A DNA stretch of 64,000 nt from Cytophagales bacterium (GCA_004293815.1 RDZD01000009.1:1-64000); one strand, 5' to 3'. Counted from the first letter of the stretch, positions 1-9,842 are shown. The notes: a model not told the origin generated them from the letters alone. A program made the numbers and translations.

Positions 1-398
1 AAAACTATCTCTAAAGTGGAATAAGTTTTTTCCGAAGCTTTAGTTTAAAAAAATTACAGCCTTATCGTTTCAATGTTTGAAGCGGTAAGGCTGTAATCTT
101 TGTCTTTTGATAGTGGAATCCTCACCTGAAAATAGTTATCAAAATTTAAGCCTAGCGGCACACAAACCATGGCAAGGTGACTCTAGGGTACTTCTTCAAG
201 ACAGTCCTATTAAAACTTCTTAGTGCATTCTTGAACATTTCTTTGAGCACAAGCAAAGATATGTTTAATACTGCATCCTTTATAAACCATTAGATAAGTA
301 GTGAAGTTTTAAATACTTTTGAAACTTTTGAAACAAGCTATTTTGAAAAACTCAATTTTGTTCGGTTATTTGCAAGGTACGAAAATGATAACAATTTT
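1..398. other. Left-edge non-coding region
   Basis: No complete gene is visible here. One forward frame stays open from base 1 to a TAA at 22-24 (last residues KTISKVE), so the end of an upstream gene may lie at the window edge; seven codons are too few to identify it. A strong terminator hairpin at 53-97 follows, which fits that reading. The rest, 98-398, is AT-rich leader in front of fabG; I found no exact TANNTTTG promoter element and no tRNA-like fold in it. Confidence 0.5.
53..97 (+). terminator. Rho-independent terminator for a gene left of the window
   Basis: Bases 53-67 pair with 83-97 in a 15-bp stem (one G-T pair) around a 15-base loop. An A-rich stretch (45-52) precedes it and a T-rich stretch (97-107) follows, so it could work in both directions. 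It separates fabG from whatever lies to the left. Confidence 0.75.
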
Positions 399-1148
399 AT
401 GAACGGACTTCTGAAAGGAAAAAAAGCCTTGATTACAGGTGCATCGCGTGGCATAGGGCGTGCTATGGCTATTCGTTTTGCAGAGCAAGGGGCAGATGTT
501 GGCTTTACGTATTTGTCTAGCGTGGAGCAAGGTGAGACTCTTGTGAAAGAACTTTCTGCTTTTGGTATAAAAGCTATTGGTTATCAATCCGATGCCTCGG
601 ATTTCAATGCGGCAGAGTTGCTCATAAACAACTTCATAAAAGATTTTGGTACGCTTGATGTACTGGTGAATAATGCCGGTATCACACGCGATGGTTTGCT
701 GATGCGCATGAGCGAGGAGCAGTGGGATGAGGTATTGCGCGTAAACCTCAAGTCAGTTTTTAACCTCACTAAATCAGCGACTAAGCACTTGTTGAAGCAA
801 AAGTTTGGGTCTGTTATTAACGTAACCTCTGTGGTTGGCATTAAGGGCAACGCAGGTCAAGCCAACTATGCTGCCTCCAAGTCTGGTATTCTAGGCTTTA
901 CAAAGTCAGTTGCCTTAGAGCTCGGCTCGCGAAATATTCGCTGCAATGCCATTGCGCCTGGATTTATAGAAACAGAAATGACTGGAAAGCTCGCTCCTGA
1001 AATGGTGGATGAATGGAAAAAAAATATTCCTCTCCGCAGAGGCGGCAAGGCTAGTGAAGTAGCAGATTGCGCCGTCTTTTTGGGATCAGACCTCTCCTCT
1101 TACATCACGGGTCAAGTGATTCAGATAGATGGCGGCATGCTTACCTAA
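399..1148 (+). CDS. fabG: 3-oxoacyl-[acyl-carrier-protein] reductase FabG
   Basis: NADPH-dependent reduction of 3-oxoacyl-ACP to 3-hydroxyacyl-ACP in cytosolic type II fatty acid synthesis. The 249-residue length is standard for the family. It has the short-chain dehydrogenase nucleotide motif GASRGIG (14-20), NNAG (91-94), and the catalytic Ser144, Tyr157, Lys161 in the expected spacing (YAASK). The C-terminus TGQVIQIDGGM is typical of FabG and argues against another SDR. The start at 399 puts the Rossmann motif at the normal distance from the N-terminus. It stands alone, followed 66 bases later by a regulator in the same direction; no other fatty acid synthesis gene adjoins it. Confidence 0.93.
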   Translation: MNGLLKGKKALITGASRGIGRAMAIRFAEQGADVGFTYLSSVEQGETLVKELSAFGIKAIGYQSDASDFNAAELLINNFIKDFGTLDVLVNNAGITRDGLLMRMSEEQWDEVLRVNLKSVFNLTKSATKHLLKQKFGSVINVTSVVGIKGNAGQANYAASKSGILGFTKSVALELGSRNIRCNAIAPGFIETEMTGKLAPEMVDEWKKNIPLRRGGKASEVADCAVFLGSDLSSYITGQVIQIDGGMLT

Positions 1149-1165
1149 AAGAATACTGGTTTTAC

Positions 1166-1182
1166 ATCACCGTGTAGGTGAT
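1166..1182 (+). terminator. Weak hairpin after fabG
   Basis: A 6-bp stem (ATCACC/GGTGAT, 1166-1171 with 1177-1182) with a 5-base loop, followed by a T-rich stretch. It is short, so it may be only partly effective, and fabG may read through into the regulator at 1215. Confidence 0.35.
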
Positions 1183-1214
1183 TCTTTAGCAGTTTTATTT
1201 TCAATTTTCAAACC

Positions 1215-1727
1215 ATGACCTTAGACGAAGCCAAGAAGGAATTTATTGAGACGTGGGGCGGCTTGGCCTCGCAGTGGGGTATTGGTCGTGCTATGGCTCA
1301 ACTTCATGCTCTGCTTTACATTTCAGACGAGCCACTTTGTACTGAAGACATTATGGAAAAGCTTGTCATTTCACGAGGTAGTGCTAATATGAATGTTCGT
1401 GAGCTTATGGATTGGGGGCTGGTTCGGAAGCTCAACCGAGTAGGCGAAAGACGAGATTTTTATGAAGCTGAGAAAGACGTTTGGAAAATTGCCTCTTGCA
1501 TCATGCGTGAGCGAAAGAAAAGAGAGCTAGAACCTATTTTACAAATTCTAGAAAAACTCTCTCAACCTGAAGACCAGCCCCAAACTGCTTCGGATTTGGC
1601 CTTTCTTGAAAGTATCAAACGTCTTAAAGACTTTTCGGAGTCTATTGATGCTGGCGTAAATACGTTTCTAAAAGCAGAAGAAAACCGTGTGACAAGGCTT
1701 TTGATGAGTATTTTGGGTAAAAAATAA
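1215..1727 (+). CDS. GbsR/MarR-family transcriptional regulator
   Basis: A 170-residue DNA-binding protein of the GbsR branch of the MarR superfamily. The N-terminal part (about 1-90) holds the winged helix: the WGGLASQWGIGRAMAQLHALL opening and the recognition helix region SRGSANMNVRELMDWGLV are close to GbsR-type proteins, which in Bacillus repress choline/glycine betaine genes. The rest is helical and likely dimerises. The ligand and targets here are unknown; no osmolyte gene is nearby. It lies downstream of fabG on the same strand, and convergent with the next gene. Confidence 0.82.
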   Translation: MTLDEAKKEFIETWGGLASQWGIGRAMAQLHALLYISDEPLCTEDIMEKLVISRGSANMNVRELMDWGLVRKLNRVGERRDFYEAEKDVWKIASCIMRERKKRELEPILQILEKLSQPEDQPQTASDLAFLESIKRLKDFSESIDAGVNTFLKAEENRVTRLLMSILGKK

Positions 1728-1793
1728 ATCTTCTACCGTTACAAATAACATATTTTTCATCTTGTTTTTCAGTCTGCGGTAATAGGGCTATTT

Positions 1794-2954
1794 TCATAAA
1801 CCCATTTTCTGCATAATAGGAATCACTATGTACTTGGAAAGCCCTCTAAAAACGCGCCAAATAAGCCTTCTACGCCAAGATAAATGCTGATCAAAAACCA
1901 TGTTGTATTCCATAACAGGTTTTGCACCGCGCAAACGCTTGTATCCCGATGCGCCTGAACTTCTATTGAGTATAAGTTTTTGTTTTTCAGACTCTTCTGT
2001 TATTTTTAGTGTTAGCAGGCGATATAATCCGTAAGCCTTGGGCTGCTCTAAGTCATAACCCGCAAAAGGCGTAGTCATGACTCCTTCGCGTGCATAGTAG
2101 CCAATAACGGCATCTATTCGGTTACTTTCTTGGCGGTTGCGCAAAATATGACAGCTCAAGAAGCCTGACTTTAGGCTGTTGAGAATATATTCAGGCGATA
2201 AATCTGGATTATAAACAGAATACTTTGCAATGTATAGTTTGCGATAAAGCGTGTGAATTCGAGTTAAGTCTTCAGCAGAAACAGGACTTTTCAGGTCTTC
2301 CCACTCATAAAAACTAAGTTTTCGCTTCAACTTAAGGTCTTTTTTATAATTGCTGTTCTGCCTAAAATTGCCATCGCGAACATCTGTGATGTATACCTGC
2401 CTACTTAAAACTGGCTTAAAACCCAGAGACAGGAGACTTTCAAAAACAGATTGGTTAAGGAGTACATTCACCGATCTAAACACCAAAGCTCGGTCAGGAT
2501 ATTGCTTCAATAAAAAACACTTGATTTTTTCATAATCTTCAGCGGTGAGTGTAGGATATAAATTTGTGGTTAGAAGCCAGTTATTGATGTAAACAACCTT
2601 CTCAAATTGACAAAAACGCCCTAAGTTTCCAAGCAGATTCAAAAATGGTTTGGCAAAGGCTATGAGCAGTGTTTTGTCTGCCATTTCTACATCTAGTTCA
2701 ATTTTAGCATAGTGCACGTAATGCGCCATAGGCGAACACACAAAACTGTTACGTTCTTGAAAAGCCTCGTTGCCGAACACCAAAGGCATAAAAACCTCAT
2801 CCAAGAGCAAGAGTTTCACCTCAGCCTCTACGTTCTCAATCAAAGCGCGTGACTTGCCCTCCACAAAAGGCAGTATAAACTGAAGAGCAGCATTAGTCCC
2901 CTTGTGTTTGATCCAATCTTTCAGGGATTCGGCATCTAAAATCTTAGGCTGCAT
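1794..2954 (-). CDS. Uncharacterised GNAT-fold-like protein
   Basis: A 386-residue cytosolic-looking protein with no signal peptide or clear membrane helix. The second half (about 170-360) has the feel of an acyl-CoA N-acyltransferase fold of the BioF2/FemAB kind: a basic stretch NYKKDLKLKRKLSFYEW, a substrate-type loop and RSSGASGYKRLRGAKPVMEYNMVF near the end, which resembles the acetyl-CoA-side motif seen in such proteins. I cannot name a substrate. It is separated from fumC upstream by a strong terminator, so it is probably transcribed from its own promoter. The family call is inference from general appearance only. Confidence 0.55.
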   Translation of the reverse strand: MQPKILDAESLKDWIKHKGTNAALQFILPFVEGKSRALIENVEAEVKLLLLDEVFMPLVFGNEAFQERNSFVCSPMAHYVHYAKIELDVEMADKTLLIAFAKPFLNLLGNLGRFCQFEKVVYINNWLLTTNLYPTLTAEDYEKIKCFLLKQYPDRALVFRSVNVLLNQSVFESLLSLGFKPVLSRQVYITDVRDGNFRQNSNYKKDLKLKRKLSFYEWEDLKSPVSAEDLTRIHTLYRKLYIAKYSVYNPDLSPEYILNSLKSGFLSCHILRNRQESNRIDAVIGYYAREGVMTTPFAGYDLEQPKAYGLYRLLTLKITEESEKQKLILNRSSGASGYKRLRGAKPVMEYNMVFDQHLSWRRRLIWRVFRGLSKYIVIPIMQKMGL

Positions 2955-2975
2955 TTTTTACATTTTTATAAAAAA

Positions 2976-3009
2976 TATGGGGTCTAAAACGCTTATTTTA
3001 GACCCCATA
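2976..3009 (-). terminator. Rho-independent terminator of fumC
   Basis: Bases 2976-2989 pair with 2996-3009 in a perfect 14-bp stem with a GGGGTC core and a 6-base loop. Read on the minus strand it follows the fumC stop by 22 bases and is followed by a T-rich run (2964-2975). It sits just before the start of the next minus-strand gene, which it therefore uncouples from fumC. Confidence 0.85.
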
Positions 3010-3031
3010 CCCTATTAGTGAACTGATTTTG

Positions 3032-4432
3032 CTACATACCACTCACCATGTTTTTAGCCACTACCCATTGATCGAACTGCTCGGAAGTGAGTAAGTTGAG
3101 TTCAAGAGCTGCTTCTTTAAGTGTTTTGTTTTCAGTATGTGCCTTCTTGGCAATCTTAGCCGCATTATCGTAGCCAATATGCGTATTGAGTGCGGTTACA
3201 AGCATGAGAGAGTTGTTGAGGTGCATATTGATACGGTCAATATTTGGCTCAATACCCACCGCGCAGTTATCATTGAACGATTCACAAGCTTCGCCCAAGA
3301 GAGAAGCCGCTTCCAGAAAATTATTAATCATCATGGGTTTGAACACATTTAGCTCAAAATGTCCATTCATACCACCAATAGCTATGGCAGCATCTAGGCC
3401 AATGACATGTGCACAAACCATAGTGAGTGCCTCAGATTGGGTAGGGTTTACTTTTCCAGGCATGATAGAAGAACCAGGCTCATTTTCAGGAATATTGATT
3501 TCGCCTAAACCACAACGTGGGCCAGAGGCCAAAAAGCGAATATCATTAGCTATTTTCATCAAGCTAACAGCCAATTGACGAAGCGCGCCAGAGCTTTCTA
3601 CGATACCGTCGTGTGATGCCAGCGATTCAAACTTGTTTTCGGCTGTGCGGAAAGGCAAACCAGTCAGCTCTGCTATTTTTTTAGCTACCAACACATCATA
3701 GCCTTTGGGAGTATTGAGGCCAGTACCAACGGCAGTTCCGCCCAAACCTAGTTCGGCTAGGTGGTCGAGCGTATTTCGTAACGCCTTGATTCCGTGATTG
3801 ATTTGCGCCACATAGCCCGAAATTTCCATGCCCAAAGTGAGGGGCGTAGCATCCATGAGGTGTGTTCGTCCTATTTTAACAATGTCTTTGAAAGCAAGTG
3901 ACTTGGCATGAAGTGTGTCTCTCAATTTTTCTATTTTGGGAATTGTTTCCTCAACCACTTTTTTATAGGCCGATATGTGCATAGCCGTTGGGAAAGTGTC
4001 GTTGGAAGATTGAGACTTGTTCACATCGTCGTTGGGGTGAATGTGCTTTTTGGCATCGTTCAAGTCGCCGCCCAAGAGGACGTGTGCGCGATATGCGATT
4101 ACCTCATTGACGTTCATGTTGCTTTGCGTACCAGAGCCTGTTTGATAAACGACCAGAGGAAACTGGTCGTTGTGCTGCCCTTTCAAAATCTCGTCGCAGA
4201 CTCTAGCTATGATGTCGGTTTTATTTTGGCTCAAGACACCAAGTTCGTGATTAGTCATAGCAGCTGCTTTCTTGAGAATGGCAAATGCTTCTATGATTTC
4301 TTGAGGCATTTTAGCCTTACCGATATTGAAGTTTTGAAGTGAACGTTGGGTTTGTGCACCCCAGTATTTGTCGGCAGGTACCAGCACCTCGCCCATTGTG
4401 TCGCGTTCTTTGCGGAAAGACATAGTTTGCAA
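3032..4432 (-). CDS. fumC: Class II fumarate hydratase
   Basis: Reversible hydration of fumarate to L-malate in the TCA cycle; an iron-free, oxygen-stable cytosolic homotetramer. The 466-residue length is standard. Visible motifs: the opening [29 protein letters not shown] (99-107), [10 protein letters not shown] with the active-site His191, and the superfamily signature [11 protein letters not shown] (320-330) that carries the catalytic loop serine. The T/DATP context favours fumarase over aspartase or argininosuccinate lyase. Translation may start at 4432 or at the Met three codons later. A rhodanese lipoprotein gene lies 57 bases upstream on the same strand and may share its transcript; a strong terminator follows. 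Confidence 0.95.
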   Translation of the reverse strand: MQTMSFRKERDTMGEVLVPADKYWGAQTQRSLQNFNIGKAKMPQEIIEAFAILKKAAAMTNHELGVLSQNKTDIIARVCDEILKGQHNDQFPLVVYQTGSGTQSNMNVNEVIAYRAHVLLGGDLNDAKKHIHPNDDVNKSQSSNDTFPTAMHISAYKKVVEETIPKIEKLRDTLHAKSLAFKDIVKIGRTHLMDATPLTLGMEISGYVAQINHGIKALRNTLDHLAELGLGGTAVGTGLNTPKGYDVLVAKKIAELTGLPFRTAENKFESLASHDGIVESSGALRQLAVSLMKIANDIRFLASGPRCGLGEINIPENEPGSSIMPGKVNPTQSEALTMVCAHVIGLDAAIAIGGMNGHFELNVFKPMMINNFLEAASLLGEACESFNDNCAVGIEPNIDRINMHLNNSLMLVTALNTHIGYDNAAKIAKKAHTENKTLKEAALELNLLTSEQFDQWVVAKNMVSGM

Positions 4433-4489
4433 TAGAAAATTTAAAGATAAAACTTAGGGTAAAGAAATCGTTATTTGTAGCACTGAATT

Positions 4490-4966
4490 TTAGATAGCTA
4501 GCTGCAAAGGCAACTTGGCTTCGTTCCAAGCGTCAATACCGCCCTCAAGCATAAAGAGTTTTGTAAAGCCAGCCGCGGCGAGTTTTTCTAAGGCTTTTTT
4601 GCTACGTACACCGCTTTGGCAATAAACAAAAGTAGGAGTATTTTTATTTAGAGCTGCTATTTTTTGATCAAAGTCAGTACTTTCTATGTTGATATTGACT
4701 GCACTGGTAATCTTTCCTTGATTGTATTCGCCTTCTGTACGTACGTCTATCAATTGCTTTTTAGTAGCCAAAAACATGGTTTGGCTAAAATCTGAAGGTG
4801 TCATAAACTTGGTAACATTCGTGACATCTACAGTATCAGTAGTTGCAGAGGCAGAACTTGACGCATCAGCTTGTGAAGTAGCAGTATCCTCTGTCGTAGT
4901 TTGGGAATTATTGCATGCAGCCAATAGGCAAAGGGCTAGCAAAGTTGTTAGTGTGAATCTTTTCAT
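4490..4966 (-). CDS. Rhodanese-domain lipoprotein
   Basis: A 158-residue exported lipoprotein: the signal peptide ends in a lipobox LLAAC with Cys18 as the lipidated residue, then a Ser/Thr/Ala-rich linker (20-50). The remaining part is a single rhodanese domain with LIDVRTEGEYNQG and the active-site loop CQSGVRS, Cys116 being the sulfur-carrying residue. Rhodaneses transfer sulfane sulfur from thiosulfate or persulfides; many periplasmic ones have unproven substrates. The intact Cys suggests it is active. It is probably anchored in the outer or inner membrane facing the periplasm. It precedes fumC with a 57-base gap; no functional link is obvious. Confidence 0.88.
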   Translation of the reverse strand: MKRFTLTTLLALCLLAACNNSQTTTEDTATSQADASSSASATTDTVDVTNVTKFMTPSDFSQTMFLATKKQLIDVRTEGEYNQGKITSAVNINIESTDFDQKIAALNKNTPTFVYCQSGVRSKKALEKLAAAGFTKLFMLEGGIDAWNEAKLPLQLAI

Positions 4967-5097
4967 ATCAAGTTTGGTAGTTAAAATTCTGCTCTAAAAA
5001 CAAAAGAGCTGAGCCAAAAGTTTTATTTGCAACAAATGTTTTTTGAAATTGCGTGTAAATATAGCATAAGAAAAAATACTTACATGGAATTGTTTAT

Positions 5098-5105
5098 TAA
5101 ATTTG
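5098..5105 (+). promoter_or_regulatory. Possible -7 element before gmd
   Basis: TAAATTTG matches the Bacteroidota -7 consensus TANNTTTG, 81 bases before the gmd start. No TTG occurs at the usual -33 spacing, so the call is weak. Confidence 0.3.
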
Positions 5106-5185
5106 CGGCTTAATTCAATATTTCCTTGCGACTAAGCTAAAGAATCAGTTTTATTTCGTAGACTGGTTTTTGATATATCGTTTTT

Positions 5186-6298
5186 ATGAAAAAGGCACTC
5201 ATAACGGGTATTACAGGCCAAGACGGCGCGTATTTGGCGGAACTACTGCTTTCTAAAGGCTATGAAGTACATGGTATCAAGCGAAGAAGTTCGCTCTTCA
5301 ACACAGACCGCATAGATCATCTTTATCAAGATCCTCATGCTGTGGACTATCGTTTTAAACTTCATTTTGGTGACCTAACCGACTCTACGAATCTCATTCG
5401 CCTCATTTCAGAGATTGAGCCAGATGAAATCTACAATCTGGGTGCTATGTCACATGTAAAAGTCAGTTTTGAAATGCCTGAATATGCCGCCAATGTTGAT
5501 GCTTTGGGCACATTGCGCGTGCTGGAGGCTTTGCGTGTACTCAAAATGGTAGAAAAAACTCGGATTTATCAGGCATCTACATCAGAGCTTTATGGTTTAG
5601 TACAAGAAATTCCTCAGAGCGAAAAGACACCTTTCTATCCACGGTCGCCCTATGCAGTGGCCAAACTCTATGCATTTTGGATTACGGTAAACTACCGCGA
5701 AGCTTATAAAATGTTTGCTGCCAATGGTATTTTGTTTAACCACGAAAGTCCCATACGCGGCGAAACTTTTGTTACGCGTAAAATTACTCGTGCGGTGTCT
5801 CGTATTGCTTTAGGTCTGCAAGACCGCCTCTTTTTAGGAAATTTAGATGCCGAAAGAGACTGGGGACACGCCAAAGATTATGTAGAGGCTATGTGGTTGA
5901 TGTTACAACAGGATACTGCCGAAGATTTCGTTATTGCCACAGGCGTTAAGACCCGCGTGCGCGATTTTGTACGCATGGCGTTTCAGGAGGTGGGAATTAC
6001 GCTGCGTTTTGAGGGGGTAGGCGAACAAGAAATTGGCTACGTAGAAACTTGTAGCAACTCTGATTTTCAGCTTAAAAAGGACAGCGTGGTGGTAGCAGTC
6101 GATAAACGTTACTTCAGACCTACCGAAGTGGAGCTACTTCTTGGAGACCCTTCAAAAGCACGTCAGAAGTTAGGTTGGATTCCTAAGCACACGGTACAAG
6201 ACTTGGTAAAAGATATGATGAAGTCCGATTTAGCTTTGTTTAAGAAGGATAAATATCTACAACAAGGCGGTCATACTATTTTTAACTACCATGAGTAA
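5186..6298 (+). CDS. gmd: GDP-mannose 4,6-dehydratase
   Basis: Converts GDP-D-mannose to GDP-4-keto-6-deoxy-D-mannose, the precursor of GDP-L-fucose, GDP-rhamnose and GDP-perosamine for surface polysaccharides. The 370-residue protein opens with the extended-SDR motif [14 protein letters not shown] (NADP binding, from residue 7). The catalytic residues Thr132, Glu134, Tyr156 and Lys160 (STSELYG, SPYAVAK) occur at the same numbers as in the E. coli enzyme. [19 protein letters not shown] is the family substrate loop. The enzyme for the next step (for example GDP-fucose synthase) is not in the window. A conserved-looking gene pair for an outer-membrane and an inner-membrane protein follows. Confidence 0.95.
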   Translation: MKKALITGITGQDGAYLAELLLSKGYEVHGIKRRSSLFNTDRIDHLYQDPHAVDYRFKLHFGDLTDSTNLIRLISEIEPDEIYNLGAMSHVKVSFEMPEYAANVDALGTLRVLEALRVLKMVEKTRIYQASTSELYGLVQEIPQSEKTPFYPRSPYAVAKLYAFWITVNYREAYKMFAANGILFNHESPIRGETFVTRKITRAVSRIALGLQDRLFLGNLDAERDWGHAKDYVEAMWLMLQQDTAEDFVIATGVKTRVRDFVRMAFQEVGITLRFEGVGEQEIGYVETCSNSDFQLKKDSVVVAVDKRYFRPTEVELLLGDPSKARQKLGWIPKHTVQDLVKDMMKSDLALFKKDKYLQQGGHTIFNYHE

Positions 6299-6347
6299 AT
6301 ACTTTATTTTTCAATGATTTATTTTCTAACGTAATTCTACTACTCTA

Positions 6348-7085
6348 ATGAAAAGCTCAAAACTCTGTGTTTTATTTTTTGCTGCCTTGCTTATGGCAGG
6401 CTCCGTGTCTTGCTTTGCTCAATCCGATACACCCCTTCAGTCGCCTAAAGGCTACTTAGACTTGAGCTTAGCTGGCATGAGCAGCTCAAAAAATGGCAGT
6501 GTTTTCTCTTCGGCGGTGTCTTGGCAACGTTTGCACGGTGTAGCTCTTAAAAAACGCTTCTTTGTGGGCTATGGTGCACGCCTTACGTCTTATTTTGGAC
6601 AAGACGGCAACTACATAACAGCACCTGCCAAAGTGAGTGAGGGCAACTTTTTAAAAGCTCAAAACCAAACCAAGCTAGATACTATGGTTTTTGGCTCAGG
6701 ACAAATCAACTCTTTAAATCTAAGTATTCATCTAGGCTACTCTATCACGCCAAAATTTACTTTGGGCTTTAATATTGATGCACTTGGCTTTAGTTTTGGT
6801 GGTGAAAAGAAAGGGACTTTCTACGCGCTTTCGCAAGGGCAAACTCCAACTGAACAAACCGCAAAACCCACTTCATTCAACTTGTTACTCACAGGCGACT
6901 ACGATATTGGCAGCCTCAATTCAGAAATATATGCGGCCTATAAGCTCAATGAGCGTTTGGGTCTGAGAGCAGGCTTGTCTTTTCTGTTCTCGGAATACAC
7001 CACCAGCCAAAAGCTGGCCTTTGATAATGACCGCTTTCGTCGTAAGACTTTAGCTCCTATGTTGGCTCTTAGTTATCACCTCTAA
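6348..7085 (+). CDS. Predicted outer-membrane beta-barrel protein
   Basis: A 245-residue exported protein of unknown function. A signal peptide ends near SCFAQ (residue 25). The mature part alternates short amphipathic strands (LDLSLAGMSS, FVGYGARLTSYF, INSLNLSIHLGYSI, KFTLGFNIDALGFSF, LGLRAGLSFLFSEY) and ends in LALSYHL, a terminal strand suited to outer-membrane insertion. This is the look of an 8-10-strand porin-like barrel. The stop is 3 bases before the next start, so it is almost certainly co-transcribed and perhaps co-translated with the SpmA/SpmB-type protein. Confidence 0.7.
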   Translation: MKSSKLCVLFFAALLMAGSVSCFAQSDTPLQSPKGYLDLSLAGMSSSKNGSVFSSAVSWQRLHGVALKKRFFVGYGARLTSYFGQDGNYITAPAKVSEGNFLKAQNQTKLDTMVFGSGQINSLNLSIHLGYSITPKFTLGFNIDALGFSFGGEKKGTFYALSQGQTPTEQTAKPTSFNLLLTGDYDIGSLNSEIYAAYKLNERLGLRAGLSFLFSEYTTSQKLAFDNDRFRRKTLAPMLALSYHL

Positions 7086-7088
7086 GCG

Positions 7089-8321
7089 ATGGTTTTAAAC
7101 TATATCTGGGTTGCTTTTTTTGTTGGTGCGTTTTTGGCGGCTCTTTTCCAGTACTTTGTACAAGGCGACGCTGGTATTTTTAGTCAACTTGTTACAGCGC
7201 TCATTGAGAGTTCAAAAACGGGTTTTGAGATTGCCATTGGTCTTACTGGTTTAATGGTTTTTTGGCTTGGGCTTATGCAGATAGGACTGCAAGCTGGTAT
7301 CATTAACACCATAGCGCGCTGGGTGAGTCCTTTTTTTGTCAAGCTCTTTCCAGAAGTACCTCCCAATCATCCTGCCATGGGGTCGATGATTATGAATTTT
7401 GCTGCCAATATGCTTGGTTTGGATAACGCCGCTACCCCCTTAGGCTTGAAAGCCATGCACGATTTGCAGAGCCTCAATCCAGAAAAAGAGATTGCAAGCA
7501 ATGCGCAAATCATGTTTTTGGTTATCAATACAGCTGGCCTTACGTTGATTCCTATCAGCATCATCATGTATCGGAAAGAACTAGGCGCAGCCAATCCCGC
7601 TGATGTTTTTATTCCGATACTGCTTATCACGCTTTTTTCAGCCACGCTTAGTATTATCATTACAGGTCTGGTACAAAAAATTCAGTTATTGAATGCAACC
7701 GTTATCCTGACTTTTCTGGGTATCTTTGGGTTCGTGGGGGCTATGGTTTGGTATTTTGGCCGCCTTTCGGAAGCGGAGCTCAATACGCAGTCTGGTTTTG
7801 TGAGCAGCTTTGTGCTTATTAGCATTGTAACGCTTTTTGTGTCATGGGGGGCGTACAAAAAAATAAACGTTTATGAAGCGTTTATTGAAGGTGCTAAAGA
7901 AGGTTTTCAAACAGCTGTGGGAGTTATTCCTTATCTGATAGCGGTTTTGGTAGCTGTAGCGGTATTTCGTGCATCGGGTGCGCTAACGGCCATCACAGAC
8001 GGCTTGGCTTATTTGTTGACTGCTATTGGTATTAATGCAGACTTTGTGCCTGCACTACCTACAGCTTTCATGAAACCGCTGAGTGGCAGCGGCGCGAGGG
8101 GCTTGATGTTAGAAACCATGAAAACTTATGGAGCCGATAGTTTTGTAGGACGCACGGTTTGTGTTGTACAAGGCTCTACAGATACTACTTTTTATATTCT
8201 AGCAGTCTATTTTGGTGCAGTTAGAATCAAGAATACACGCCACGCGCTTAGCTGCGGACTTATAGCTGATGCCATTGGGGTCGTAGGTGCTATTCTGTTG
8301 GCCTATCTGTTCTTTGGGTAA
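7089..8321 (+). CDS. SpmA-SpmB fusion, nucleoside-recognition (Gate) membrane protein
   Basis: A 410-residue polytopic inner-membrane protein that joins the two spore maturation proteins SpmA and SpmB of Bacillus into one chain. The N-half has the SpmA signature GLDNAATPLGLKAM (from 110); the C-half has the SpmB signatures KPLSGSGARG (329-338) and QGSTDTTFY (361-369). Each half is a nucleoside-recognition/Gate domain, so the protein resembles a two-lobed transporter or gate, but no substrate is established. Such fusions occur in non-sporulating Bacteroidota, so sporulation is not implied. It follows the outer-membrane protein gene by 3 bases, which suggests a trans-envelope pair. Confidence 0.88.
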   Translation: MVLNYIWVAFFVGAFLAALFQYFVQGDAGIFSQLVTALIESSKTGFEIAIGLTGLMVFWLGLMQIGLQAGIINTIARWVSPFFVKLFPEVPPNHPAMGSMIMNFAANMLGLDNAATPLGLKAMHDLQSLNPEKEIASNAQIMFLVINTAGLTLIPISIIMYRKELGAANPADVFIPILLITLFSATLSIIITGLVQKIQLLNATVILTFLGIFGFVGAMVWYFGRLSEAELNTQSGFVSSFVLISIVTLFVSWGAYKKINVYEAFIEGAKEGFQTAVGVIPYLIAVLVAVAVFRASGALTAITDGLAYLLTAIGINADFVPALPTAFMKPLSGSGARGLMLETMKTYGADSFVGRTVCVVQGSTDTTFYILAVYFGAVRIKNTRHALSCGLIADAIGVVGAILLAYLFFG

Positions 8322-8545
8322 CCGCTCTTTTTAGAAAAAAGCTGTTAAAAAGCACCCTGGTGTTGCATAGAGCTTTAGTTATACATTAGAACTGATACAA
8401 AAAACTGTAGATATGCTACGCTGAGTAAAATATAATAAAAACTGATGTATCAAAAGTTTAAACACTTTGTTTTATCCAGTAAAGCTTATACATTTACATG
8501 CTTTTTGTAGAAATATAAAAGCACTTTGATAAACTGATAGTTATA

Positions 8546-9778
8546 ATGCTAAAATTAGGTTTCTTTGGTTTTGGTTGTGTAGGGCAAGGGCTATACGATA
8601 TCATGGGACAAACGGCCAACTTTCCTGCCCAAGTTGTCAAAATTGCAATCAAAGATATTGCAAAGCCTCGCAGTTTGCCCATGTCTCGTTTTACTACCAA
8701 CCCAGATGATATTTTAGAAGATCCCAGCATTAATGTGGTGGTAGAAATGACCAACTCGCCAGAGGAAGCATTTTTTATTGTGCGCAAAGCCATGCTTAAA
8801 GGCAAACATGTGGTTACGGCCAATAAGAAAATGCTGGCAGACCACCTGCCTGAATTAGTGGAACTTCAACACAAAACAGGCACATCGCTGCTCTACGAAG
8901 CCGCTGTTTGTGGCAGTATTCCTATCATCAGAAATCTAGCAGAATACTATGATAATGAGCTTTTACACTCGGTGAGCGGAATATTTAATGGTACTTCCAA
9001 CTACATCTTGAGCAAGATTTTTTCAGAGGGTTTGGACTATGACACGGCACTCAGACAAGCACAAGATTTAGGTTTTGCCGAAACAGACCCCACTTCAGAT
9101 GTAGGTGGCTTTGATGCTCTTTACAAGCTCTGTTTGATAGCTGCGCAGTCCTATGGCCTTTTTATCAAACACGAAGAAGTCTTGAATATTGGTATAGAGC
9201 ATCTAAACGATTTTGACATTCGCTACGCAAAAGAAAAATCCTACAAACTAAAGCTAGTTGCTCAAGCCGTAAAAACTGGTGACAAGCAACTTTTGCTGGC
9301 TGTCATGCCGCAATTTATTCCCAAAGGCAATTATTTGCATAAAGTAGACATGGAATACAATGCTGTTGTAGTAGAAGCTGCCTTTTCAGACCGACAGGTC
9401 TTTGTGGGCAAGGGTGCAGGCGGTCATCCAACAGGTTCTGCCATGATATCAGATATTTCTGCTTTACGCTATAACTATCGCTATGAATACAGAAAAGTTT
9501 CACCCAACAATCTGCTCAAATACCACACAGATGTTACAGCGCAGGTTTATTGCAGAACAAAAAATCAAGCAGAAGCTGCTTATTTACCTTTTCAGCATAT
9601 CGCAGTTAAATACTCGGAGGATGGGTTTCACTACATCATTGGTACTATGTCATTTACAGAAATTCTTCAGCATAAAAGATACTTGCAACAAAATGGTATA
9701 TTTTTAGCTCTTATGCCTCAACAAGAGTTTGCTAAAGTCTTGCGACTACCCACCAAGCGATACGCTGTAACAGTTTAG
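8546..9778 (+). CDS. hom: Homoserine dehydrogenase
   Basis: NAD(P)H-dependent reduction of aspartate semialdehyde to homoserine, the branch step toward threonine and methionine. The 410-residue protein is monofunctional, without an aspartokinase domain. Motifs: Rossmann GFGCVGQG (8-15), TANKK (91-95), EAAVCGSIP (118-126), GIFNGTSNY (145-153) and the substrate loop GFAETDPTSDVGGFDA (176-191). The C-terminal 90 residues may be a divergent ACT-like regulatory domain; I cannot see a clear ACT motif. The gene stands 224 bases after the previous one and starts a run of same-strand genes without further threonine-pathway members. Confidence 0.93.
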   Translation: MLKLGFFGFGCVGQGLYDIMGQTANFPAQVVKIAIKDIAKPRSLPMSRFTTNPDDILEDPSINVVVEMTNSPEEAFFIVRKAMLKGKHVVTANKKMLADHLPELVELQHKTGTSLLYEAAVCGSIPIIRNLAEYYDNELLHSVSGIFNGTSNYILSKIFSEGLDYDTALRQAQDLGFAETDPTSDVGGFDALYKLCLIAAQSYGLFIKHEEVLNIGIEHLNDFDIRYAKEKSYKLKLVAQAVKTGDKQLLLAVMPQFIPKGNYLHKVDMEYNAVVVEAAFSDRQVFVGKGAGGHPTGSAMISDISALRYNYRYEYRKVSPNNLLKYHTDVTAQVYCRTKNQAEAAYLPFQHIAVKYSEDGFHYIIGTMSFTEILQHKRYLQQNGIFLALMPQQEFAKVLRLPTKRYAVTV

Positions 9779-9842
9779 CCTTCCCAACAACTACACAAAA
9801 AAATTTATTCATCATCTTCACTATAAAATCACATCAGAAAAA

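Noticed and set aside
3908..4342. Long open frame on the plus strand inside fumC
   Set aside because: It is antisense to a complete, well-conserved gene and reads as low-quality protein with no domain.
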